Shown here: positions 32,714 to 40,686 of the stretch, piece after piece
Layout of the letters: every line of letters begins with the position of its first letter
Position numbering within the stretch: position 1 is the first letter of the stretch
Source: Helochares maculicollis
Lineage: Eukaryota > Arthropoda > Insecta > Coleoptera > Hydrophilidae
Direction of reading: 5' to 3'
DNA length: 40,686 nt
NCBI GenBank assembly: GCA_033557835.1
Contig: JAWQRO010000380.1
Span: 1 to 40,686 of the forward strand
The notes under the pieces: model-generated
Seen by the model: the letters and a program-made list of their open reading frames with translations, nothing else
The model's database searches: none
What the model was told of the DNA's origin: nothing
Made by a program: the position numbers and the translations under genes

Positions 32714-33300
32714 GTATATACGCAGCACTAAATGTTTTCATATTTGATTAATTGGTTCGCTCAAAATGATGCCTTTCAAAAAAGTAGCGATTTTATGGGA
32801 TCGTCTACATACATATTTAAGACATTATTTAATGGTTTTAATAATTAAATATAAACGCAAGGCTTGAATTCTCCATTAGAAATAAGGCTCTTTAATATTC
32901 TAGCTAGTATTTCCCTTTAAAGAGAACTCAGTATCTTAGCTCCTCAAATATATCACTTAATGTCTCAATTTTGCTGGTATTTGGGGACAGAAACTTGTTC
33001 GAATGGACCTGGGTGTCGCTTATTTGGTTTAAACGGCCTGTACTCGCAACTTTTTGTTGTGCAATGTCTTGCTTTTAGGGATGTCAAGATATCCCTTAGT
33101 TAGTCTATTTATTCTTTATTTTGACTTGTATGATTAGACGATTAGCTTGCCTTACCGGACTAAGAGTTGCTCTTGGGAAATCTATCCCTACAGAGACTGG
33201 TAGCAGACAAGCCTCAGCGCTTTGTTTTAAATGAAATAATTTAAAATATTTAAAATTCCAACAACTTTAATAGTTAATAGATCTTAAGCTCATTATGGAT
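32714..33300. other. Spacer, possibly including LINE 3' untranslated sequence
   Basis: No coding motif recognised. The 33.1-33.25 kb part is GC-richer and may be the 3' untranslated region of the minus-strand LINE that ends near here; no poly(A) or microsatellite tail could be fixed. Confidence 0.45.
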
Positions 33301-34940
33301 TCAATTCTTTAATAACTGTAGCTGTTTTTGTCTTTTTTAATGGATTTTCACTTTCAATGTGTAATTGATCTGATTCTTCATTGACATAATACTACTATCA
33401 TCACATTCAGTAACCCCCAAATAATAAACAACGTTATTTATTTCAATGAAAATGTCTGTAGACTCTAGTAATATTTATTTAATAAGCTTTCAGATAAACT
33501 TTGAATGTGTATATTAATCTTCTTTCGCGTTTAAAAGTAATAATTCCTGTATGTGCTCTCATCAATTCATTTTGTCGTCCAAATAGAGTCCCAAATATTT
33601 GATATTGTTAGTGGCTTTTATATTAAAACAAGTACAAATTTCTTTCTGGGAATAAGTGTCATGAATTGTTAATTTTCTTATAACAGATTTTCCCCATTCC
33701 ATTTTTGCAAAATTTACGAGCTTCATGTTCGTTCATTGTTAATTTGTGAATGTTTAACCATTCTTTTCTATTTTTAAGGAAATCCCCATCATTTTCTTTT
33801 ACCTCTCTTCAGGAGTTACCAATTATAAATTAACATGTGTCGTCAGCATAGCACGTTAGTAAACTAGCCACTTCACAAATAGCGAAAATCTCATCACTGT
33901 ACCCTGCGGTACAACAAGTGTAGTCTTTTTGTTTTTATTTTAGTAATAGTAAAGCACACTGGGTACTATCTTTGAGGTTTTTGCTTGTTATTGTAATCCT
34001 CTTATGCCAATTTCTTCTCATTTTCTTAAAATTTCATGTGGAGCAGTATCAAATGTTCTTACTAAATCTGTAAAGAATTACATACATTTTTCTCTAGATC
34101 CAAATGTATTTATCATTGTGCTTGTTGGCTTCATTAATGCATCTTTAGTAGATATGTATTATCTTAAACCAAACTGCTACTTATAAAATAAATATTTTCT
34201 AGGTTCTGCATAATTCTTTCTTTTAAGCATTTTTCTAGGAGTTTAGCTATGTTGTTTATTAGTGATATTGTTTGTAGTTTCCCATTTCTTGCTTATCTCT
34301 TGATTTGTTTATGAAAAACACTATAGATTCATTTGTGTAGGCATTTCTCCTGTTCTAATATCTAGATTAAATATGTATTTAAGTGGCTCTAGTTTTTTCA
34401 TGAACGTTTATCACTTCACTTGTGATTCCATGTTTTCACAAAGCCCTATTATTTGTTTCTAATTAATTCTTGCTGGAGGTGAAAAATAAACTTTGAAGCA
34501 AATGCATCTTATTCGAAGATTTATATTCTTACTACGGAATGTTTTGCCAATTGTGCTCCAATGTTTGTAAAATAGGTTTTTAATTATTCTGCTATATTTT
34601 GTGATTGCGTAATTCCTTTCCTGGAGATATAGTTATATTTTTAATGTTGTTACCTGATTTCCCCGTCGCTATTACTATATTTCATGTTTTTATTATGTCT
34701 GTATTATATATCGGGCTATTTTGTACTAATTTGCTTAATTTATTTTTAAAAATATTGTAATTTATCCGGACTTACGTTGCGATTTGTTAATGATTTGTTT
34801 AGTTTATCTCCTTTTCTTATCGATGCAATAAGGCAGTAGGTGATCCAACGTGTCAATTTTTTTTCTTTCGTGTTAGATATTGGGCACTCAAAAGTTGATG
34901 CATTTATATACGTTTTTCGTGTGCTCAGAAACGTACTCAA
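33300..34940 (-). pseudogene. LINE reverse transcriptase domain
   Basis: Motifs from high to low coordinate: a basic pre-RT block RWITYCLIASIRKGDKLNK (34746-34940); YIFNLDIRTGEMPTQM (about 34330-34385); ISLINNIAKLLEKCLKERI (about 34215-34272), the RT2a-like block; RTFDTAPHEIL (about 34027-34060), with the first palm Asp; VPQGT (about 33900-33916); YADDT (33836-33850), the two metal-binding Asp residues kept; and YLGLYLDDKMN (about 33567-33602), then RRLIYTF. The order and spacing are those of a Jockey/CR1-type RT. Stops and frame changes occur between most blocks. Open plus-strand frames in this interval (34004-34186, 34840-35022) are shadows. Confidence 0.88.
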
Positions 34941-34989
34941 GGCACGTGTCCTCCCACGACTTTTTTTTATAATTTTTTTCTGCTATAAC

Positions 34990-35442
34990 TGCATATTAAG
35001 TTTTGTTTGGCGAGATTTTTAAATTGCTTTTTATATTTACTAGACAAGAATATTGGTCGATGATATTTGTTCCTATACCTACTGGTGTAATTTCATGTAC
35101 CACTTTCACATGTCTCATTTTTATGAACACATTATCCAGGCACGAGCTACTTTGACTGCTAACACGTGTTGGAATATTTATATACGAAGTATACACGTAT
35201 CCCTCACTTACATGAAAATAATTATTTACATTTACATGCTATTTTTGTTGTCTTTTAAAATTCATTTTCATTTGTTAATGGTAACCGGTATAGAGCAATA
35301 ATATCAGTTTGGACATTGAAGAATTGTAGTGACAGTGTAGAAAATGTGATCTCTCTGATTTTATTGTATCCATTCCACTGTTGTATTCATTATTTACAAT
35401 CATTAATATTCCTTCATTTTTGTTAAAATTTCCGTTGTTATA
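34990..35442 (-). pseudogene. LINE AP endonuclease, central and C-terminal part
   Basis: Right after the mariner insertion point the minus strand reads NGNFNKNEGILMIVNNEYN, then QTDIIALYRLPLTNENEF, then NIPTRVSSQSSSCLDNVFIK, and finally THE segment GIGTNIIDQYSCLV. These match the family blocks for the N-K-GG strand, LLAIYR-P, PTRVT--SSSCLDHIFV and the closing DH dyad. In the last block the family His follows Asp (TDH); here it is DQ, so the catalytic His is replaced by Gln. The 5' continuation of this domain lies on the far side of the mariner. Confidence 0.85.
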
Positions 35443-35444
35443 TA

Positions 35445-36693
35445 TAAGGTTGGCATCTAAGTAATTTAAGGAAAATATAATACTTTAGTTTTACTCACCA
35501 AAATAGTTTCAATTACAAATGTATTGTCCATTATTTTCAATTTCTCCACTTTTCAGGAAACATCATAATAGCACGTTCATAAAACTTGGTTTTTATTGGC
35601 AAGAATTTGTTTCAACTGCTGTTTTACTTTATAATCGTTGTTGAACTTCTTTGCATGAAGAAATTTCTCTAAATTTCGAAATAAATAATAGTCTGATGGT
35701 GTTATGTCAGAACTATATGCTGGGTGTGGTAACATCCCAACCAAGCTGCAACAATTTTAGGCGAGTGACTAAAGATGTATGGGGTCTGGCGTTATCATGA
35801 TGGAACACAATTCCTTTGCGATGTACAACTCTGGTCGAATTTTCTTGATTGCAACATTCAGTTTGGTTAGTTGATAAACATAATTTTCAGAATTAATCGT
35901 CTGGTTGCGAGGTAGTTGTTCAAAATATACTATACACCACCAATCTGATAACAAGACCTCTCTTTGGTGAATATCAGGTTTTAATGTTGTTTGAGGTGGT
36001 CCACTTGGTTGACTCCACGATCGTTTTCTAGTAATATTGTTACACAAGACCCACTTTTCATCACCACTAATAATTCTTTTTAAAAACTGTTCATTTTCGT
36101 TGCACTTAAGAAGTATATCGTAGATGTTTATGCGTTTTGGCAAGTAAATTTCCTTAAGTTCATGAGGAACTCAGATATCTAGCTTTTTAAGAAGCCAAAC
36201 TGTTGTAAATGCTTTTCTATGCATGTATGTGATATATTTAGCTTCTCTGCAATCTCGTGCGTTGTAATGTGACGATTGCTACCGATTATTGATTTGATTA
36301 GGTCATCATCAACTTCCATCGTGCGCCCAGAGCGCTTGTTGTCTTTCAGTAAAAAATCACCAGAATGAAATTTCGCAAACCAATTTCGATACTGTCGTTC
36401 CTTAAGGACTTTATCACTCTAAACAGCACATAACGTTTTGTAAGCCTGAGATGCGTTTTCCCCTTTACGCAAATAGCACAAGACTATAGTGCTCATTTTC
36501 TTTATTCATGTTTTATTTTCTCCCAAACATCCTCTGTTTACTGAATAAGTCCAAATTCACTACTCAATGCTTAATAAAACCCATCTCAGTAATATGTCAA
36601 ATGATCTTGAACGTGTTATGACAGAAATATAGGCATAAAAACTGCTTAGACTACGAATTTGGGAAATCGGCAATTACTTAGTTGCCAACTTAA
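35445..36693 (-). mobile_element. mariner transposon with TIRs and TA duplication (copy C)
   Basis: The left end is TAAGGTTGGCATCTAAGTAA; the right end, read inward on the minus strand, is TTAAGTTGGCAACTAAGTAA. They continue ATT and then diverge after about 25 bp. They strongly resemble the GGTTGGCAACTAAGTAATT-type TIRs of irritans/cecropia-group mariners. TA flanks both ends (35443-35444 and 36694-36695). Length 1249 bp, close to the usual about 1.3 kb. The transposase is on the minus strand. It sits inside the endonuclease domain of the minus-strand LINE, whose reading resumes on each side, so it is the younger insertion. Confidence 0.95.
35520..36496 (-). pseudogene. mariner transposase, all three catalytic Asp visible but frame broken (copy C)
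   Basis: The likely start is the ATG at 36496-36494, reading MSTIVLCYLRKGENASQAYK, then a premature stop near 36420. The N-terminal helix-turn-helix continues as YRNWFAKFHSGDFLLKDNKR and SGRTMEVDDDLIKSIIG, then HEIAEKLNISHTCIEKHLQQ and, after a stop, VPHELKE. From 36143 to 35769 the best frame includes IISGDEKWVLCNN (first Asp) and LPRNQTINSENYVYQL. The second Asp is in HHDNARPHTSLVTR (about 35765-35806, shifted frame) and the third in PSDYYLFRNLEKFLHAKKF (about 35645-35700, shifted again). RRSIN-like stops and at least three frameshifts make it non-functional. Of the three mariners here it is the least decayed. Confidence 0.92.
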
Positions 36694-36699
36694 TAGTGA

Positions 36700-36890
36700 T
36701 ATGTACCCTGGTATTATAAAGAGATCTGTATCACATATTTTGAGTTTGTATGATTGTAACAAAACCAATAATTTGTCAAACAATTTTTGAATACTTCTTC
36801 TATTCATTTGAAAAATATTAAAGATTCTGCATTTATTGTTATTTGTTATTATATAGTTTACTAGTTCATTTTCATTTTTACTATATAATG
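36700..36890 (-). pseudogene. LINE AP endonuclease, N-terminal part
   Basis: The minus strand reads CRIFNIFQMNRRSIQKLFDK, then LLVLLQSYK and FIIPGYIS, and is cut by the mariner at 36693. The family has I-HLNIRSI-KNFDELL--L----, then DIIVLTETW and IPGY. N-x-R at the start corresponds to the LNIRS block with its catalytic Asn. The ETW block with the metal-binding Glu is not visible and seems deleted or mutated. Confidence 0.78.
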
Positions 36891-36894
36891 TTCA

Positions 36895-37147
36895 TGTCAC
36901 AATTTGAGTTTTTTTGCATAACCGTATGGACATCTCCGCTTGTTCTCTAAGTGTCCTTCCCCAACTTATAAGGAATTATCTCATAAAGGAAAAATGTTAT
37001 TTTAATTCGATTATGTATTTTGATTGACTTGCATGCATTTCAATATTGATATAAAAGAATCAAAAAAATTAAAAATACAACATTGCTAAATTATCGAATT
37101 TTAAAATAAACGCCTAGCTGGCTTGGCCAAACTCTGCAAATAATCTT
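36895..37147. other. Inter-ORF spacer of the LINE
   Basis: Lies between the ORF1 tail and the endonuclease start of the minus-strand LINE. It is AT-rich and no motif is recognised. Confidence 0.5.
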
Positions 37148-37850
37148 CTAGAAAACATATTTGAAAATTTTTATAAAAGTAAACTTAAAAATAGCACATA
37201 AGTGCATATTTAGTTTATTTTTTTTTAATGTATCCATGTCCACAAACGAATGAATTAAGCTCTTTTTGTTATTTGTAAATACAAAAATATTTCTGAATCC
37301 AAATCTATCCATAGCCTCTTGAACCATGAATATTCTTGTATGTGTTAGGTCCACGTACAGTTTTGCTACTAATTATAATTTTTTTTCTTTTAATTGAAAA
37401 CTTTGGGTTTATGTTTGTAAGATACTAATGTAGTAATAATTGGTCTCTTTTTGTAATTGGTTGTTTTTCCTATCCAGTGGCATCTGTCTATATCTTCTGA
37501 TTTTATAGTTATGTTGAGTTATTTTAGCGTTTCAATGGTTTCAATTGTGTATATTCATTTTCTGTTTCTTGTATACCGTATATTCTTATATTATTTCGTC
37601 GTAAATATTGTTCCATCTGAGACTTTCCTTTGTCGTAAATCTCTCTGTCTGTTGCTCTCTCGGCCAACATTTTTTTTATGCTCACACGTAGCTCCTCGTT
37701 CACTTTTTGTAATGATGCTATTATTTTATCTACTCTTAAAGCATATTTTGTACTATATTTATATATACACAATGTTTTTCTAGAAGACTTGACGTCATTT
37801 TTTGTATGTCCTGGGTCTGTTATCTCGTGAAGCACATCCTGATATACTTT
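37148..37850 (-). pseudogene. LINE ORF1 (coiled-coil RNA-binding protein) remnant
   Basis: Family role: nucleic-acid chaperone that coats the element's RNA. From high to low coordinate: a heptad-like stretch LRVDKIIASLQKVNEELRVS ahead of the diagnostic MEQYLRRNNIRIYGIQE (about 37570-37640), which matches the -EQYSRRNNLRI-G-- start of the RRM in ORF1 proteins. In a shifted frame follow EDIDRCHWIGK (about 37480-37510) and KRPIIIT-LVSYKHK (about 37400-37450). After further breaks comes DLTHTRIFMVQEAMDRFGFR then NIFVFTNN (37240-37354), the C-terminal domain (DLT--R---L-EA---FG--NVW). Frameshifts and stops separate these. The N-terminus is not defined. Confidence 0.82.
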
Positions 37851-37880
37851 AGCCGTGTCTTACTTGATAATTTTACTATA

Positions 37881-40670
37881 TTTGCTTGAGAAAGCTGTGG
37901 AACGTGTCTACTCTACGTAGTGACATAGGTATTTCAAAATGAATAAAATAGAATACAATGTGTTTTTTCAAATTACATTAATTCCAAAAGCTGTGGATGA
38001 CAGATTCCTGCAAATAAAGGTTCTTTAATGTTTCTGTAGATATTGTACTTTAAAAGACAATGTGTGAAATATCCGCGAAGTACATAATTTACTGTTTTAC
38101 TGATATTATTATTATTAATGTTTTCTTATTTAATAAACACAAAATCAGCAACAACAATATTCGTATTAATGAAAATAGCTGCAAACACTCGAGTATACTA
38201 CACTGTTTGTTCTTATTTCAATAGAAAGGAAAATCGGAGTTGTAGGCACATTTAACGATGTTAAATATCTCGCTAGTGTTTTTGTAGTAAAATCTGACAA
38301 AATTACGATACGACAACTAACACGTGAAATCATCTGCTTTAAAATGATCTACAATAATAATGAAGAGTTTTTATTATCAATGAAATAAAGATACAAAACT
38401 ACTTTTTAACTGGTTGAAAACATGAGCTTCAATTTTGACGATATTTAACTATAACAGCAGGAAAACAACGTTTGAGCTTGAATAAACTTTATAAAACTAA
38501 CAAAACCTCTGACATTTCAACATCAAAACGTTAGGGGCTTGCATTTCATAAAAAGTACGTAATAAAACATTAAAAGTAAAATAAATAAAATTGACCCGCA
38601 TTCAATAACGTTTCTTTGATTACATAAACCTATAAATAGTGCTGCCTATAAACTCCAAATAAAATGGGTGTGCATGTGAATTGCAAAGCAATGTAAATCC
38701 AGAACTAAACTGCAATATTTGTCAGCCATATATTAATTATAGCGTCGCCTCAATTCACCCGGAAAAATCGAAAAACCGAAAAAAAAAAATTAAAACAACC
38801 TTGCCCAACAAATTGAATGGAAAAACGTTTATACGGTAAAATGGAATACAAACAAGTAATGAGTGCAGAACGTATCGATTTTAAATTTGGACGTCCAAAC
38901 GTTCACATATATAAGGGGAAACATTGTAATTTCGGGTGGAATGGACCCTTATGGTATTTGTAAAAGCGACAATGTTTAAAAAACGCGCCGTAGTCTGCCT
39001 CGTAAAGTTTAACTCGTGCCCGGAATGAATGCAGCTTCGTTTAATATCAAGGCGCTCGGTGTTACGGTCAATAAAACTCACAACACATGATGGTGAGGGA
39101 GGTTCGACGCCCCCAGAACACGTACATATGCCCCGCAATTGCCGGAGGTGGCTTTTTTGCAAATTGAAGACAGTAAAATTTTAAGCTTTCACTTTACGGA
39201 ACGGAGATTTGATGCGCCTGAGCTTTTTACTCCAAACGTTTATGACGTCATTAAATCCACTATCAGTCAAAACGCTCCGCTTTGCAACAATTCTTTTTTA
39301 CCTCAACTTTAATAAGATTATCTATATTCACTCTCAAAAAATCGTGGGGCTCCAAACACCTGCAGGTGTATAAAACACGGCCTAATGGGACCGTTTTTCA
39401 TGTTAGCGGCGCTTTTGGAGGTTGCTTTAGGGAAACCGAAAACAAAACCGTAACGCGCATGTGGATTTATGCCCTAAATGAGGGAAGCACGGATTTTTAA
39501 ATTATTTAGTTTTCTCGAAGTGTCAATTTTCGAAATGATCCATCTCTGTACGACATCTCAGTTTCTCCAGGTCTCCCGACGCTTTGCTTTGGATGACATG
39601 AGTAAGGGATTTTTTCTGAGACACTTCGCGATTATTGAAGGCGCTTCCAATTTACTCAAGTGAAAATTCAATAATCTGCCATCTACGTATTTATTTATTC
39701 AATTAAACTGCGACGAAAAGCTTTGTCTTCTTTTTTATCTGGGCTATAAGGCCAAAAGTATATGAAGGCAATTCTTATGCTGAGCTGCGGATCTCGGCTT
39801 CGCAGTATATTAAATTTCATCAAAGAACAAGAGTCTATCAAAATAGAAATCCGTGTCCAATACTTGACTAAAATTTCAATTATCTTCCACTAAAAGATGC
39901 TATTTATTCAGTTGATTTATGCCGAAACGCTATCATTCTCTAAAAATTATCGACCTCAGATTGTTTTGTATTAAAAAATATTTCTCTCTTAGATTGTGAT
40001 CAGAACTTTGGCTTTGAAAGCTTGATGCAACTGAAATTTAAACTAGTGACTGGCAGGAGGAACCTTCCAAATTTTGAAATATCTTGCCAAGATCTAACCT
40101 GGTGCGCTGAATGAGTTTCAGTTCAAGTTACACCTTCGAGGTAATGAAATGAAGCCTGCTAAGTTTAGAGAGACTAACGAAACCATATTCTGATAAAGAT
40201 CTAAGAGAGTTTAGGCTTATCTGAGAAAAGAGGCTGCTAAGGCGATAATTAGTTAGAGCTGCTTTCAGGCCTGAAATTTTTTCCACTTTGAGATTATGAG
40301 ATACTTGTGATTCAGAGACTCCTATTTTAATCTAAATATATTAGTTAATGATTTCCATATTTTTGTGTAAGGTTGGAAATTTCTCAGTTATAGTTTGTTA
40401 CAAACAGAGGTTTGGGCGCCTTGATACTGAAATCTGTCAGGTAAAACTCTATCGAGTCTTTTTACGGCTGATTTGTTTCTCTCAGTACGCTTTTCTGGTA
40501 GCTTTTCCTTGTAGGCTTCGTATAAATATTAAGTCTTATAGCCTCGATCAACATAGCTCTAAATCAATCGTTGCGTCTTCTTCTAGTCATTTTCCTGGTT
40601 AAAAATTATTTTACTAATTTCTCTTCTCTCATTTCTATCCCGTGTGTCCCGGGTGATATTTTTCCTTTAT
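37881..40670. other. No gene recognised
   Basis: AT-rich to about 38.65 kb, then GC-richer to about 39.7 kb with short ORFs on both strands (38881-39162 minus; 39282-39500 and 39478-39663 plus) that show no domain, no good splice pair and no mobile-element motif. 39.7-40.67 kb is again AT-rich. A 5' part of the LINE could extend a little into the left side. Confidence 0.5.
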
Positions 40671-40686
40671 TTTATATATATATATA
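40671..40686. repeat. (TA)n run at window end
   Basis: The last 16 or so bases alternate T and A and run off the window edge, so the full length is unknown. Confidence 0.9.

Larger units (their letters stand above)
33300..37880 (-). mobile_element. Two-ORF non-LTR retrotransposon (Jockey/CR1 group), split by a mariner
   Basis: Minus-strand LINE in the normal order ORF1, endonuclease, reverse transcriptase. ORF1 lies at 37148-37850, the endonuclease N-terminus at 36700-36890, the rest of the endonuclease at 34990-35442 and the RT at about 33300-34940. The endonuclease is interrupted by a complete mariner (35445-36693). Without it the element is about 3.3 kb. ORF1 is of the coiled-coil plus RRM type found in several LINE clades; the RT shows a YADDT box and TFDTAPH. 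I place it in the Jockey/CR1 group but cannot fix the clade. All frames carry stops and frameshifts. Ends are approximate. Confidence 0.88.

Noticed and set aside
34840..35301. Plus-strand ORFs at 34840-35022 and 35053-35301
   Set aside because: Shadows of the minus-strand LINE endonuclease and pre-RT region.
37457..37783. 108-codon plus ORF with many aromatic and hydrophobic residues, as a membrane protein
   Set aside because: It is the antisense of the LINE ORF1 remnant, whose RRNNIRIYG motif identifies the true strand.
1..40686. A new multi-gene defence or metabolic system
   Set aside because: No set of adjacent intact genes exists; every long coding trace is a decayed retrotransposon or mariner.

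Overview
This window reads as a piece of an arthropod, most likely insect, nuclear genome. It is AT-rich, has no long intact open reading frame, and carries decayed retrotransposons and mariner transposons of kinds common in insect genomes. I see no bacterial gene organisation, no rRNA, no intact tRNA gene and no CRISPR array. The only hint of a host gene is one short exon-like segment with canonical splice signals (9004-9061, + strand), so the window may lie within a long intron or a gene-poor intergenic region. Species and host gene cannot be named from the sequence alone.

Layout. 1-720: remnant of a Penelope-like element (+), cut by the window edge. 4851-5640: RNase H and C-terminal tail of a non-LTR retrotransposon (-). 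6019-6360: endonuclease fragment of an RTE-clade element (-). 9829-10220: a 196-bp unit repeated twice. 10816-11800: mariner pseudogene (+). 9263-9480 and 13063-13290: two diverged copies of one dispersed repeat. 14233-14600: seven or so 46-bp tandem repeats, then a GC-rich palindrome. 18747-20900: 5'-truncated RTE-clade retrotransposon (+). 21238-21290 and 24735-24805: tRNA-like pieces. 25240-27150: diverged complex tandem array. 30681-30924: long imperfect hairpin. 31706-32711: mariner with both terminal inverted repeats but a deleted core (-). About 33300-37880: two-ORF LINE of the Jockey/CR1 group (-), split in its endonuclease domain by a 1249-bp mariner at 35445-36693 (-) with recognisable TIRs and a TA duplication.

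Between these lie stretches of visibly higher GC (about 1.9-3.0, 7.4-9.1, 21.4-22.9, 27.8-30.5 and 38.7-39.7 kb) that I read as older unique sequence into which AT-rich mobile DNA was inserted. They hold small ORFs on both strands without recognisable domains.

No element here appears able to move by itself: every transposase or reverse transcriptase frame carries stops, frameshifts or lost catalytic residues. The nested LINE/mariner pair gives a clear relative order of insertion. I found no convincing new multi-gene system; the most worthwhile leads are the exon candidate, the long hairpin, the minisatellite with its GC palindrome, and the 25-27 kb array.
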